Shown here: in pieces, positions 26,618 through 36,699 of the stretch | Layout of the letters: each line of letters opens with the position of its first letter | Numbering within the stretch: position 1 is the first letter of the stretch | Assembly (NCBI RefSeq): GCF_003151255.1 | Contig: NZ_CP029481.1 | Location: 1,178,001-1,242,000, forward strand | Direction of reading: 5' to 3' | Length of the DNA stretch: 64,000 nucleotides | DNA from: Microvirga sp. 17 mud 1-3 | GTDB taxonomy: Bacteria > Pseudomonadota > Alphaproteobacteria > Rhizobiales > Beijerinckiaceae | Position numbers and translations under genes: made by a program | Notes under the pieces: model-generated | What the model was told of the DNA's origin: nothing | What the model saw: the letters and a program-made list of their open reading frames with translations, nothing else | The model's database searches: none

Positions 26618-27124
26618 ATGACCATCACCGTGCCCTTCTCCCCCTCTCTCACCATCCGCAGGGCCGAGGCCCGCGATGCCTCCCTGGTCCTCTCGTTCAT
26701 CCGTGAACTGGCCGAATATGAGCGCCTCGCCCATGAGGTCGACGCGACCGAGGCCGATATCGCGCAGGCCCTGTTCGGCCCGAATCCGCGCGTCTTCGCG
26801 GATATCGCCGAATGGGAGGGCGAGCCCGCCGGCTTCGCCCTGTGGTTCTATAATTTTTCGACCTTCCGCGGCCGGCATGGGATCTACCTGGAAGACCTCT
26901 TCGTGAGGCCAGCCTTCCGCTCCAAGGGCATCGGCAAGGTCCTGCTGAAGCACCTCGCCCGGATCTGCGTCGCCGAGAACCTGCCGCGCCTGGAATGGTG
27001 GGTTCTCGACTGGAACGAACCCGCCCTGCGCTTCTACCGCTCCATCGGAGCCGTCCCCATGGACGAATGGACCGTGCAGCGGGTGACCGGGGAGGCGCTG
27101 GAGCGGCTGGCGGAAGGGTCCTGA
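26618..27124 (+). CDS. GNAT family N-acetyltransferase (SSAT-like)
   Basis: A 168-residue acetyltransferase. After LTIRRAEARDASLVLSFIRE comes FALWFYNFSTFRGRHGIYLE and the acetyl-CoA motif VRPAFRSKGIGKVLLKHLA (R-x-x-G-I-G/K), then LEWWVLDWNEPALRFYRSIG. The arrangement resembles diamine acetyltransferases (SSAT), but the substrate is not shown. An upstream in-frame start at 26519 lies inside the DUF2293 gene and was not chosen. Confidence 0.85.
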   Translation: MTITVPFSPSLTIRRAEARDASLVLSFIRELAEYERLAHEVDATEADIAQALFGPNPRVFADIAEWEGEPAGFALWFYNFSTFRGRHGIYLEDLFVRPAFRSKGIGKVLLKHLARICVAENLPRLEWWVLDWNEPALRFYRSIGAVPMDEWTVQRVTGEALERLAEGS

Positions 27125-27284
27125 TGGTCTGTTCGTTGAAACTCTATTCCCTTGCATGGAGCCTGTCAGGATTCTGCGGATCGGACAGGCGTCCTCCGAT
27201 GGTCTCGAACCTTGCAACCGAGACCGTTTCGGGGGAGGAATGAGCCGCCTGGATCGAAACCCACTCTGCTCCCCGAAAGTCCCC

Positions 27285-27812
27285 ATGACCCTGCCTCTCA
27301 TCCTCGTGGTCGCCGTGGCCGATAACGGCGTTATCGGGCGCGACAACCGCCTTCTCTGGCGCCTGCGCACCGATCTGAAGCGCTTTCGGGAGCTGACCTG
27401 GGGCAAGCCGATGATCATGGGCCGCAAGACCTTCGAGTCCATCGGCAAGCCGCTGCCGGGACGTGCGACGATTGTCCTGACCCGGGAGCCGGGCTTTTCG
27501 GCAGAGGGCGTCCATGTGGCGCGTGGCTGGGACGAGGCTGTCGCCATGGGCCAGGAGATCGCCGTGCGCATGGGAGCCGATGCGGTTGCGGTCGCCGGCG
27601 GGGCCGAGATCTATGCGCTCGCCCTGCCGCATGTAGCGCGCATCCACCTGACGCAGGTCCATACGGCGCCGGAGGGCGACGCGATCTTCCCGGATTTCGA
27701 CCGTTCTGCCTTCACGGAAACCCGGCGCAGCGAGCACCCGAAAGGGGCTGATGACGAGCACCCGTTTACCTTTATCGATTTCGAACGTCGATCACGATCC
27801 CGCCAAGGTTGA
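27285..27812 (+). CDS. folA: Dihydrofolate reductase
   Basis: A 175-residue NADPH-dependent enzyme that restores tetrahydrofolate after thymidylate synthesis. The N-terminal block ILVVAVADNGVIGRDNRLLW, the active-site acidic residue in LRTDLKRFRELTWGKPMIMG, RKTFESIGKPLPGRATIVLT and the GGAEIYA nucleotide loop are all present. The ATG at 27285 gives a canonical N-terminus; an in-frame ATG at 27240 has a stronger ribosome site (GGGGGAGG) and would add 15 residues, so the true start is open. It closes the thyA run. Confidence 0.95.
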   Translation: MTLPLILVVAVADNGVIGRDNRLLWRLRTDLKRFRELTWGKPMIMGRKTFESIGKPLPGRATIVLTREPGFSAEGVHVARGWDEAVAMGQEIAVRMGADAVAVAGGAEIYALALPHVARIHLTQVHTAPEGDAIFPDFDRSAFTETRRSEHPKGADDEHPFTFIDFERRSRSRQG

Positions 27813-27931
27813 CGAAAGCCGCCACAATCCCCAAGTCGCAGCCTTGACAGGCGGGAGAAAGACCACCCACAACCGCCTTGAGTTTCCATCGGCTCAAGCG
27901 GCCGGTCTTTTCAGAGTGAGGAAAGGCGACC

Positions 27932-29080
27932 ATGCCTTGGAGTAACCAAAGCGGCGGCGGCCCCTGGGGCCAGCGCGGGGGATCGGGAGGCGGCAAGAGC
28001 CCCTGGGGCTCGGGCGGCTCATCCGGCAACGGAGCGCCTCCGGACCTGGAGGATATCCTGCGTCGTGGCCAGGATCGGCTGAAGGACATCATTCCGGGCG
28101 GCCCCATGGGCGGCAAGGGTCTGGTGGCCCTGCTGCTCGGCGCCATCGTCATCTGGCTGCTCACGGGCTTCTATACGGTCCGCCCGAACGAGGTCGGCAT
28201 CAACATGCTCCTCGGCCGCTTCACCGGCACATCGGGCGAAGGCCTGCGCTATAACCTGCCTTATCCGCTCGGCCGGGTGATCAAGCCCAACGTCACCGAG
28301 CAGCAGCGCATCGAGGTGGGCTACCGCTCGACCCCGTCCGGCCAGGGACGCGCCCGGGACGTGCTCGAGGAGAGCCTGATGCTCACCGCCGACGAGAACA
28401 TCGTCGACATCGATTTCGACGTGGTGTGGCAGGTCAATCCTGCCCGTCCGCAGGACTTCGTCTTCAACCTTCAGAATCCGGAAGGCACCATCAAGTCCGT
28501 GGGCGAGAGCGCCATGCGTGAGGTGATCGGTCGCCGCCAGATCCAGAACATCCTGACCACCGAGCAGGCCAGTGTCGCCCAGGAAGTGCGCCAGATCATG
28601 CAGACGACGCTCGACGCCTATGGGGCCGGCGTGCTCGTCAACGTGGTCCAGCTCCAGGCCGCCCAGCCTCCGGCCGAGGTCCGCCAGGCCTTCTTCGACG
28701 TGAACGCCGCCCAGCAGGATGCGGTGCGTGTCCAGAACGAGGCCGAGACCTTCGCCAGCCGCGTCGTCCCCGAAGCCCGAGGCGAGGCATCCCGGACCGT
28801 TCAGCAGGCCGAGGCCTATCGCGAGCAGGCCACGGCCGATGCCACCGGTCAGGCTGCGCGCTTCAGCCAGATCTACGCCGCCTATAAGCAGGCGCCCGCC
28901 ATCAGCCGGGAGCGCATGTTCCTGGAGACCATGGAACGGGTGATGTCCGGGGTCGACAAGGTGATCATCGATCAGAACGGGCAGGGGGTCGTTCCCTATC
29001 TGCCGCTCACACAATTGCCGCGTCAGCCGGCCCCGCAGGGCCAGGGCGCAGCCTCGGGCCAGCAGGGAGCTACGCGATGA
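27932..29080 (+). CDS. hflK: FtsH modulator HflK
   Basis: A 382-residue inner-membrane SPFH/prohibitin-type protein. The N-terminus is rich in Gly and Trp (WSNQSGGGPWGQRGG), followed by one transmembrane helix (GLVALLLGAIVIWLLTGFYT), an SPFH domain (VRPNEVGINMLLGRFTGTSG, LTADENIVDIDFDVVWQVNP) and a coiled-coil region ending in a Pro/Gln tail. HflK with HflC forms the large cage that surrounds and modulates the FtsH protease. The last 4 bases overlap the start of hflC (translational coupling). Confidence 0.95.
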   Translation: MPWSNQSGGGPWGQRGGSGGGKSPWGSGGSSGNGAPPDLEDILRRGQDRLKDIIPGGPMGGKGLVALLLGAIVIWLLTGFYTVRPNEVGINMLLGRFTGTSGEGLRYNLPYPLGRVIKPNVTEQQRIEVGYRSTPSGQGRARDVLEESLMLTADENIVDIDFDVVWQVNPARPQDFVFNLQNPEGTIKSVGESAMREVIGRRQIQNILTTEQASVAQEVRQIMQTTLDAYGAGVLVNVVQLQAAQPPAEVRQAFFDVNAAQQDAVRVQNEAETFASRVVPEARGEASRTVQQAEAYREQATADATGQAARFSQIYAAYKQAPAISRERMFLETMERVMSGVDKVIIDQNGQGVVPYLPLTQLPRQPAPQGQGAASGQQGATR

Positions 29081-30000
29081 ACAGTCCAGCCGTCCGGACG
29101 GGTCTCGTCATCCTTGTGGCGATCGTCGCCATCGCTCTCTACAGCTCGATCTTCATCGTTCAGCAGACCCAGTACGCCCTCGTGCTGCGCTTCGGCGCGG
29201 TGCAGTCGGCCCTGCGCGAGCCGGGACCCTATTTCAAGGTGCCGCTCATCGACACGGTCACATATTTCGACAAGCGCGTGCTGGACCTGGACCTTCCGGT
29301 CCAGACCCTTCTCTCCGCGGACCGGCAGAACCTGGAGGTCGACGCCTTCACGCGCTATCGGATCATCGATCCCCTGAAGTTCTATCAGGCGGTCGGCAGC
29401 ATTCCGCTCGCCAACCAGCGGCTTCAGAGCTTCACCAACTCGGTGATGCGCAACGTGCTGGCCAGCGCCTCCCGCGACGCCATCGTCCGGACGGACCGCA
29501 GCAATCTCATGCAGCGCATTCAAGAAGACGTGAACCGTCAGGCCCAGAGCCTCGGCATCGAGATGATCGACGTGCGCCTGACCCGGGTGGACCTGCCGGC
29601 GGCCAACAGCCAGGCCGTCTACCAGCGCATGCGCACCGAGCGTGAGCGCGAGGCCGCGGACCTGCGCGCCAACGGCCAGCAGCTGGCGCAGACCATCCGC
29701 GCCAAGGCCGAACGCGAGGCGACGGTGATCCGCGCCGAGGCCAATCGTAAAGCTGAGGAATTGCGCGGACAGGGCGATGCGGATAGGAATCGGATTCTGG
29801 CCGAGGCATTCGGTCAGGACCCGGACTTCTTCGCCTTCTACAGGTCCCTGCAGGCATATGAAGCCGGACTCAAGTCAGGAGAGACGCGCCTCGTGCTGAG
29901 CCCGAATTCCGACTTCTTCCGTTACTTCAACGATCCGGCGGGCCGCCAGAGCGGAGCGCAGGCGCCCGCCCAGCCGGCCGCGCCGGCCGCGGCCCAATAA
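29077..30000 (+). CDS. hflC: FtsH modulator HflC
   Basis: A 307-residue partner of HflK. One N-terminal transmembrane helix (LVILVAIVAIALYSSIFIVQ) precedes the SPFH domain (YALVLRFGAVQSALREPGPY, FKVPLIDTVTYFDKRVLDLD, LSADRQNLEVDAFTRYRI), then a charged coiled coil with ERERAEADL-like ERERE and the ADRNRILAEAFGQDPDFFAF block. Alanine/proline-rich tail. The start overlaps hflK by 4 bases and DUF2065 follows after 7 bases. Confidence 0.95.
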   Translation: MNSPAVRTGLVILVAIVAIALYSSIFIVQQTQYALVLRFGAVQSALREPGPYFKVPLIDTVTYFDKRVLDLDLPVQTLLSADRQNLEVDAFTRYRIIDPLKFYQAVGSIPLANQRLQSFTNSVMRNVLASASRDAIVRTDRSNLMQRIQEDVNRQAQSLGIEMIDVRLTRVDLPAANSQAVYQRMRTEREREAADLRANGQQLAQTIRAKAEREATVIRAEANRKAEELRGQGDADRNRILAEAFGQDPDFFAFYRSLQAYEAGLKSGETRLVLSPNSDFFRYFNDPAGRQSGAQAPAQPAAPAAAQ

Positions 30001-30007
30001 GGCGCCC

Positions 30008-30199
30008 ATGCAGGATCTCGTCGCAGCCCTCGGCCTCGCTCTCGTGGTCGAGGGCATTTTATTTGCGGCGTTCCCGGACGGCATGCGCCGCGCCATGTAC
30101 GAGGCGGCGCACAGCCCGAGCGACCGGATGCGCCTGGTCGGCATCCTTTCGGCCATCGGGGGCCTGGGGATCATCTGGCTCATCCGGCAGTTCGGATGA
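30008..30199 (+). CDS. DUF2065 small membrane protein
   Basis: A 63-residue protein with two hydrophobic spans (LVAALGLALVVEGILFAAF and LVGILSAIGGLGIIWLIRQ) and the short conserved FPDGMRRAM loop between them, as in DUF2065. It lies directly behind hflC and before degP, an arrangement found in many proteobacteria, and so is likely co-transcribed with hflKC. Its role is unknown. Confidence 0.88.
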   Translation: MQDLVAALGLALVVEGILFAAFPDGMRRAMYEAAHSPSDRMRLVGILSAIGGLGIIWLIRQFG

Positions 30200-30290
30200 G
30201 GGCGTCAGCCCCGCTTCCGCCGCATTCGGCGCTTGAATGGCGATACAGAGGGACAATCTATATCCACGGCTCTCCAAGAGAGGAACTTCA

Positions 30291-31787
30291 ATGATTCAAG
30301 CCATGAACGCGCTGGCACCGTCCGGGACGGGGCGGCTGTCCCGCCTGCTGGCGGCGTCCTGCTTCGCCGTCGCGCTTTCCGTTACGTCCGCGGTCCCGAT
30401 GGCGGCACAGGCCCGTTCCGCACCGGAATCCTTCGCCGACCTTGCCGAAGAGGTCACGGGCGCCGTCGTCAACATTTCGGCCTCCACCACGGTCGAGGCC
30501 AAGAACCGCACCCTGCCGCAGCTGCCGCCGGGCACTCCCTTCGAGGATCTTTTCGAGGAGTTCTTCAACCGTCGCGGCCAGGGCAATGGGGACAGCCCCC
30601 TGCGCCAGCGCAAGTCCAACTCCCTGGGCTCCGGCTTCGTGATCGATCCTTCCGGAATCGTGGTGACCAACAACCACGTGATCGGCGATGCCAACGACAT
30701 CAGCGTGATCTTCCCCGACGGAACGCGCCTCAAGGCCGAGATCGTCGGCAAGGACTCGAAGGTCGACCTCGCGGTCCTCAAAGTGAAGTCCGACAAGCCC
30801 CTCAAGGCGGTCAAGTTCGGAGATTCGGATAGCCTTCGGCCGGGCGACTGGGTGATGGCGATCGGCAATCCCTTCGGCCTCGGCGGGTCGGTCACGGCCG
30901 GCATCGTGTCGGCCCGCGGCCGCAACATCGATTCCGGCCCTTACGACAACTACATCCAGACCGATGCGGCCATCAACAAGGGCAATTCGGGCGGTCCGCT
31001 CTTCAACATGAACGGCGAGGTGGTCGGCATCAACACGGCCATCCTGTCGCCCACGGGCGGCTCCGTCGGCATCGGCTTCGCGGTTCCGGCCTCCACGGCC
31101 GCGCCGGTCATCGACCAGCTCCGGCAGTTTGGCGAGACCCGCCGCGGCTGGCTCGGGGTGCGCATCCAGAGCGTCGACGACGCCACCGCCGAGGCGCTGG
31201 GTCTCGGGGCCGCACGCGGCGCGCTCATCGCCGGCGTGGACGACAAGGGCCCGGCCAAGCCTGCCGGCCTCGACGTGGGTGACGTGATCGTCCGCTTCGA
31301 CGGCAAGGACGTGAAGGATTCCCGCGATCTGCCGCGCATCGTCGCCTCCACGCCGGTCGGCAAGTCCGTCGATGTGGCGGTGATCCGCAAGGGCAAGGAG
31401 GAAAACAAGAAGGTGACCCTCGGCCGCCTGGAGGATGGGGAGAAGCAGGCCAACCTGCAGCAGCCCTCCACCGATACGCCGACCGCCACCAAGCAGGCGC
31501 TCGGGCTCGAAATGTCGGGCATCACGGATGATCTGCGCCGCCGCTACGGCCTCAAGGACGACCAGAAGGGCGTCGTGATCACCCGCGTCGACCCGAACTC
31601 GGCCGCCTCCGACAAGCGGATCCAGCCGGGCGAGGTGATCGTCGAGGTGGGCCAGGAGCCGGTTTCCACTCCGGCCGACGTGACGAAGCGGGTCGAGGCC
31701 ATCAAGGGCCAGGGCCGCAAGTCCGTTCTGCTCCTCGTGGCCAACACACAGGGCGAGGTCCGCTTCGTGGCCCTGTCCATCGAGTAA
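30291..31787 (+). CDS. degP: Do family serine endopeptidase (DegP/HtrA/MucD type)
   Basis: A 498-residue periplasmic protease/chaperone. A signal peptide (LLAASCFAVALSVTSAVPMA) precedes the mature domain. The catalytic triad is His129 (VVTNNHV), Asp159 (KVDLAVLK) and Ser233 (NKGNSGGPLF). Two PDZ domains follow, the first around RRGWLGVRIQSVDDATAEAL and the second near YGLKDDQKGVVITRVDPNSA. AAGAGAGGAAC precedes the ATG at 30291; an in-frame start at 30237 has no ribosome site. It clusters with hflKC, uniting membrane and periplasmic quality control. DegP versus DegQ is not settled by sequence. Confidence 0.93.
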   Translation: MIQAMNALAPSGTGRLSRLLAASCFAVALSVTSAVPMAAQARSAPESFADLAEEVTGAVVNISASTTVEAKNRTLPQLPPGTPFEDLFEEFFNRRGQGNGDSPLRQRKSNSLGSGFVIDPSGIVVTNNHVIGDANDISVIFPDGTRLKAEIVGKDSKVDLAVLKVKSDKPLKAVKFGDSDSLRPGDWVMAIGNPFGLGGSVTAGIVSARGRNIDSGPYDNYIQTDAAINKGNSGGPLFNMNGEVVGINTAILSPTGGSVGIGFAVPASTAAPVIDQLRQFGETRRGWLGVRIQSVDDATAEALGLGAARGALIAGVDDKGPAKPAGLDVGDVIVRFDGKDVKDSRDLPRIVASTPVGKSVDVAVIRKGKEENKKVTLGRLEDGEKQANLQQPSTDTPTATKQALGLEMSGITDDLRRRYGLKDDQKGVVITRVDPNSAASDKRIQPGEVIVEVGQEPVSTPADVTKRVEAIKGQGRKSVLLLVANTQGEVRFVALSIE

Positions 31788-31811
31788 CGGAACGACCTTC
31801 TCGCAAACAAG

Positions 31812-31838
31812 AAAGGGCGGCCTCAGGCCGCCCTTTTT
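31812..31838 (+). terminator. Intrinsic terminator of degP
   Basis: AAAGGGCGGCCT and AGGCCGCCCTTT form a 12-bp stem over a one-base centre (the folded loop will be larger), followed by TTTCG, about 25 bases beyond the degP stop. Confidence 0.85.
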
Positions 31839-31937
31839 CGTGGGCTCTTTCCGATGAAGTTCGGGTGGTACAGGAAGCACCGCACAGCTCTCCTTCTCGA
31901 CGGATCCCGAGTAACTAAGGGAAGTGCCTGCCTGCTC

Positions 31938-32042
31938 TCCTCCCCCTTGTGGGGATGAGCTGAAGGTGGGGGTGTGAGCGCCAGCCTGAATTCAATCCTG
32001 CGCCAACACCCCCACCCTAACCCTCCCCACAAGGGGGAGGGG
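31938..32042. repeat. Intergenic palindromic repeat, family A, copy 2
   Basis: Same architecture as the copies at 12237 and 36431: outer arms CTCCCCCTTGTGGGGA and TCCCCACAAGGGGGAGG, inner arms GGTGGGGGTGTGAGCG and CACCCCCACC, and a core carrying ATCCTGCGC (the reverse complement of GCGCAGGAT). It lies between the convergent degP and phosphoesterase genes, within a 343-base gap that also holds the degP terminator. Confidence 0.85.
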
Positions 32043-32130
32043 ATCACATGGTGCGTTGTCCCGGTTGAGCGAAATCTTGCCGCGCCTCTCCACGAGAGGA
32101 ACGAGCGACACGGTCCTGTGCCCGTCGGTT

Positions 32131-32877
32131 CTACGCGCGAGGCATCAGTCCCGTTCTCAACCCGTACGCCCAGTCAGCCCGTCCATTCGCGTCCGCGCGG
32201 GCAGCGGCTTTCTCATGATCGTACGGGATGGCGATGAACTCCGCGTGGATCTGGCCATCCGGCTGCAGGTCGAGCATGACATAGCGGGCATGCGGCGTGC
32301 CGGATTCCGTCACGATGAGCGGTTCGGTCGATACCTCGACGGCCGGGCATCCGATGCTGCCCGGATTGAGGACGAGCGTGCCGTTCGGCAGACGCACCAG
32401 GTCCGGCCGGTGGCTGTGCCCGCAGAGGACCAACCGGGCCGTGACGTCGCCGAGACGGTCCGCAATGGCGGGCGTATGGCCGCGGACGAGGCGCCCGCCC
32501 TCGACGGCATCGATCAGGAAGGTATTGTCGTCCTGCGGCGTGCCGTGACAGGCGAGAATCTCCGGCGTGACCCAGGCCGTCGCCGGAAGGCTTCCCAGCC
32601 GCCCGATCTGATTCCCATTGAGAACGGCTTGTGCGAAGAGGTCCGACGGACCCATCTCATCCCCCGGAAGGGTCGCGAGCTGTCGTTCGTGGTTGCCGCG
32701 GATCGTGAGGGCGCCGTGCGCATCGAGGCGCTCCAGGGTCTCGCGAGGCCAGAGCGGACCGGACACGCAGTCGCCGAGGTCGACGACGTGGTCGGGCCTG
32801 CGCCGGTCGAGATCCGCCAGGACGGCGTCGAGCGCCAGGACGTTGCCGTGAATGTCGGACAGAACCGCAATCTTCAT
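32131..32877 (-). CDS. Metallophosphoesterase (calcineurin-like)
   Basis: A 248-residue dimetal phosphoesterase. Ligand motifs in order are MKIAVLSDIHGN (Asp, His), VDLGDCVSGPL (Asp), TIRGNHER (Asn, His), LACHGTP (His) and LCGHSHRPDLV (two His), then NPGSIGCP, a signature of the YfcE/PrpE-like bacterial subgroup. Substrate unknown; members act on phosphodiesters, diadenosine polyphosphates or protein phosphates. Cytoplasmic, no signal peptide. Confidence 0.88.
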   Translation of the reverse strand: MKIAVLSDIHGNVLALDAVLADLDRRRPDHVVDLGDCVSGPLWPRETLERLDAHGALTIRGNHERQLATLPGDEMGPSDLFAQAVLNGNQIGRLGSLPATAWVTPEILACHGTPQDDNTFLIDAVEGGRLVRGHTPAIADRLGDVTARLVLCGHSHRPDLVRLPNGTLVLNPGSIGCPAVEVSTEPLIVTESGTPHARYVMLDLQPDGQIHAEFIAIPYDHEKAAARADANGRADWAYGLRTGLMPRA

Positions 32878-32893
32878 CGATGAGCCTCATGAA

Positions 32894-32998
32894 ACGACGA
32901 ATCCCCGGAGCGGGCCCGGGGATCCCATCGTCGCATGATGCCGGACGAAATGCGCTAAGGGATTGGGAGCGAGGTCGACCTCACTCCCAATCCCTTAG
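32894..32998. terminator. Two hairpins between ccrM and the phosphoesterase gene
   Basis: The first hairpin (32894-32934) pairs ATCCCCGG with CCGGGGAT and is extended by CGACG/CGTCG outside. The second (32955-32998) is a 44-base near-perfect palindrome, CTAAGGGATTGGGAG and CTCCCAATCCCTTAG flanking GAGGTCGACCTC, with one mismatch pair. Neither has a U-tract, so they are better read as 3'-end stabilising or Rho-associated structures behind ccrM than as classic terminators. Confidence 0.45.
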
Positions 32999-33012
32999 GT
33001 TTCTGCTTCCTT

Positions 33013-34259
<1,247 letters not shown>

Positions 34260-34392
34260 TCACCGGTTACGCAACTGACAGTCCGGATCATGAGACGTTA
34301 GGGTAAAGACGAAGTTTCCAAACGCGAAAAAATACGTCCTATTTTAGGTCGGCAAATTCTGCCTATTCATTGAAATTGCTGAGGTTTTTAGG

Positions 34393-34406
34393 TTAATGGC
34401 CGTTAA
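34393..34406 (-). promoter_or_regulatory. Possible CtrA-like site upstream of ccrM
   Basis: TTAACGGCCATTAA on the minus strand resembles the CtrA pair TTAA-N7-TTAA but has six bases between the halves. CtrA controls ccrM in Caulobacter, which makes the position interesting; the spacing makes the assignment weak. Confidence 0.25.
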
Positions 34407-34412
34407 GGCCGG

Positions 34413-35063
34413 CTACAGGTCGAGCAAACCCTGGCGCAGAGGCGCGAAACTCATGCGATGGAACGGGCAGGGACCCTCGCTCGTCAGCACGGAGAGGTGC
34501 TCCCGCGTGCTGTAGCCCGCATTCGTCGCGAATCCATAAGCCGGATAGCTGGCATGGAGACGAGCCATCAGCCGGTCGCGCACGACCTTGGCGACAATGG
34601 AAGCGGCCGCGATGGACGCAATGCTCGAATCACCTTTCACGACAGTCTCGACCGGGCAGGGAAGGCCCGGCGGGTCATTCCCGTCCACGAGGGCCATGTC
34701 GGGCGTGCAAGGCAATGCCGCGAGTGCCCGGCACATGGCGAGAAGCGAGGCCTGCCGGATATTGATGGTGTCGATCTCGGCATGGGAGACCGACGCGACC
34801 CCTACATGCGCCGAGGCAAGGATCGCCGGGAACAGGGCTTCGCGCTTCTGCGCCGTCAGCGCCTTCGAATCCGCCAGCCCGGCGGGCACGTTCTCCAGGT
34901 CGAGCACGACCGCGGCCGCGACCACAGGCCCTGCAAGCGGCCCGCGCCCGACCTCGTCGAGCCCGGCGATGCAGCGGAAGCCTGCCGCGCGGGCGGTCAG
35001 CTCCCGGTCGAGGCCGAGGCTTTGCTTCTGTGGAGTGCGAATCGCGGCGGTCATGGCGGGCAT
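34413..35063 (-). CDS. rnhB: Ribonuclease HII
   Basis: A 216-residue RNase HII that cuts RNA in RNA-DNA hybrids and at single ribonucleotides. The active site begins CIAGLDEVGRGPLAGPVVAA (DEVGRG with two acidic residues), continues with LADSKAL, the third acidic residue in MALVDGN, and GDSSIASIAAASIVAKVVRD with the fourth. The C-terminal block YGFATNAGYSTREHL is standard. ATG at 35063 or the one at 35054 are both possible; the TTG before them is less likely. It precedes ccrM in the same direction. Confidence 0.95.
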   Translation of the reverse strand: MPAMTAAIRTPQKQSLGLDRELTARAAGFRCIAGLDEVGRGPLAGPVVAAAVVLDLENVPAGLADSKALTAQKREALFPAILASAHVGVASVSHAEIDTINIRQASLLAMCRALAALPCTPDMALVDGNDPPGLPCPVETVVKGDSSIASIAAASIVAKVVRDRLMARLHASYPAYGFATNAGYSTREHLSVLTSEGPCPFHRMSFAPLRQGLLDL

Positions 35064-35158
35064 CAAAGCGGGAACGCCATGAATTTAACAGTCCATGGAA
35101 TGTCGCGCCGGCTCCTCATGACTCTATCGGCACCGTGCTTCCGAATGCCAGGCTTTCC

Positions 35159-36340
35159 TCAAAACAGCGACAGCTGCGCCGATTCCTTCACGGGCGGGGT
35201 GAACAGGTCGGTGCGCAGCTTCCAGCTGCGCTGGTTGAGGCCGAGGCGTTCGGCGGCGGTTTCGAAGCGGCGGCCGATCATCCACGCATAGGGGCCGATG
35301 CCGGTCTGGCGCACGCCCCATTGGGAATCGTAATCCTTGCCGCCGCGCGCCTCCTGCAGCAGCGAGAAGACGTGGTTGAGCTTGTCCGGGTAGTGCTCCA
35401 CGAGCCAGTCGCGCATGACGTCCTTCAGGTCGTGCGGCAGGCGCAGCAGCACGTAGCCCGCCTCCCGGGCGCCGGCGATGTGCGCCGCCTTCAGGATTTC
35501 CTCGATCTCGTGGTCGTTGATCGCCGGAATGATCGGCGCCACCAGAACGGTCACAGGAATGCCGGCCTCCGCCAGCTTGCGCACGGTGTCGAGCCGCTTG
35601 GCCGGCGAGGCGGCGCGGGGCTCCATGCGGCGGGCGAGGCGGGGATCGAAGGTCGTGATGGAAATCGCCACCTTGGCGAGCTGCCGGTCGGCCATGCGGG
35701 TCAGGATGTCGATGTCCCGTGTGACGAGGGCCGATTTGGTCACGATCCCGACCGGATGGTTCGTCCGGTCCAGCACCTCCAGGATGCCGCGCGTGATGCG
35801 GAAGCGCCGCTCGACCGGTTGGTAGGGATCGGTGTTCGAGCCGAGCGCGATCACACTTGGCGCATAGGAGGGCGCGCGCAGCTCCTTTTCCAGGAGTTCG
35901 GGTGCGCCGGGCTTGGCGAAGATCTTGGTCTCGAAATCGAGCCCCGAGGACAGCCCCTGGAAGCCGTGGGTGGGGCGCGCAAAGCAATAGGAACAGCCGT
36001 GCTCGCAGCCGCGATAGGGATTGATGGAGCGGTCGTAGCCGATGTCGGGCGAGTCGTTCCGCGTGATGATCGTGCGTGGCTTCTCGACGATCACCTCGGT
36101 GGGGAGGGGCGGGAGCTCCTCCTCCAGGTTCCAGCCGTCGTCGAAGGCCTCGCGCTTCGCGGGCTCGTAGCGTCCCGTCGGGTTCGACACGGAGCCGCGC
36201 CCGCGCCGCCGCTCGCCTTCGACCCGATAGGCGGGATCGTCCATCCGGCGCCGCGCGGCCTCGGCCGCCTCGATAGGCGAGCGCGCAACGGGCCGTGACA
36301 GGACGGGGTCGCGGGGAATTTCCCTGAAACGGATAGTCAT
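35159..36340 (-). CDS. PA0069 family radical SAM protein
   Basis: A 393-residue radical SAM protein. The 4Fe-4S motif is CEHGCSYC (C-x3-C-x2-C) within PYRGCEHGCSYCFARPTHGF. ETKIFAKPGAPELLEKELR and IALGSNTDPYQPVERRFRIT are the family blocks shared with spore photoproduct lyase-like Rv2578c/PA0069 proteins. The reaction is unknown. The ATG at 36340 has GTGAGG upstream; a GTG at 36376 would add 12 residues. It runs toward rnhB and ccrM. Confidence 0.88.
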   Translation of the reverse strand: MTIRFREIPRDPVLSRPVARSPIEAAEAARRRMDDPAYRVEGERRRGRGSVSNPTGRYEPAKREAFDDGWNLEEELPPLPTEVIVEKPRTIITRNDSPDIGYDRSINPYRGCEHGCSYCFARPTHGFQGLSSGLDFETKIFAKPGAPELLEKELRAPSYAPSVIALGSNTDPYQPVERRFRITRGILEVLDRTNHPVGIVTKSALVTRDIDILTRMADRQLAKVAISITTFDPRLARRMEPRAASPAKRLDTVRKLAEAGIPVTVLVAPIIPAINDHEIEEILKAAHIAGAREAGYVLLRLPHDLKDVMRDWLVEHYPDKLNHVFSLLQEARGGKDYDSQWGVRQTGIGPYAWMIGRRFETAAERLGLNQRSWKLRTDLFTPPVKESAQLSLF

Positions 36341-36430
36341 GGCGGCCTCACGCGAATCCGGCATTGAGAGGGCCACAAGAATAAGAACAAAAAAGGAACA
36401 AAATCAAGTCGACTTAAGCGCGACCTGTTT

Positions 36431-36534
36431 CCCTCCCCTTGTGGGGAGGGCTAGGGTGGGGGTGTCGGCGCCACGATTTTAAAGTCCTGCGCTCACACCC
36501 CCACCTCCAGCTCCTCCCCACAAGGGGGAGGAGA
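36431..36534. repeat. Intergenic palindromic repeat, family A, copy 3
   Basis: Arms CCTCCCCTTGTGGGGAGG and TCCTCCCCACAAGGGGGAGG enclose AGGGTGGGGGTGTCGGCG and CACCCCCACCT with a core containing AGTCCTGCGC, the inverse of the core in copy 1. The copy is in the 360-base divergent space between the radical SAM gene and a small glycosyltransferase-like gene, which otherwise shows nothing. Confidence 0.85.
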
Positions 36535-36699
36535 GCAGGGATGTGCCTCCCGCGAAAACCCGAGATCCGAGGGGAAAAGGCCAGCACAGCACTTCCCAAT
36601 CATCCCAGGCTCAGCTCAAGAATCCCGAACTGGCAAAGGGGCTGCTCGGCACGACGAGACGGAGGCGACGGCGCACTCGGAAAGCCCTATGCTCTTTCC

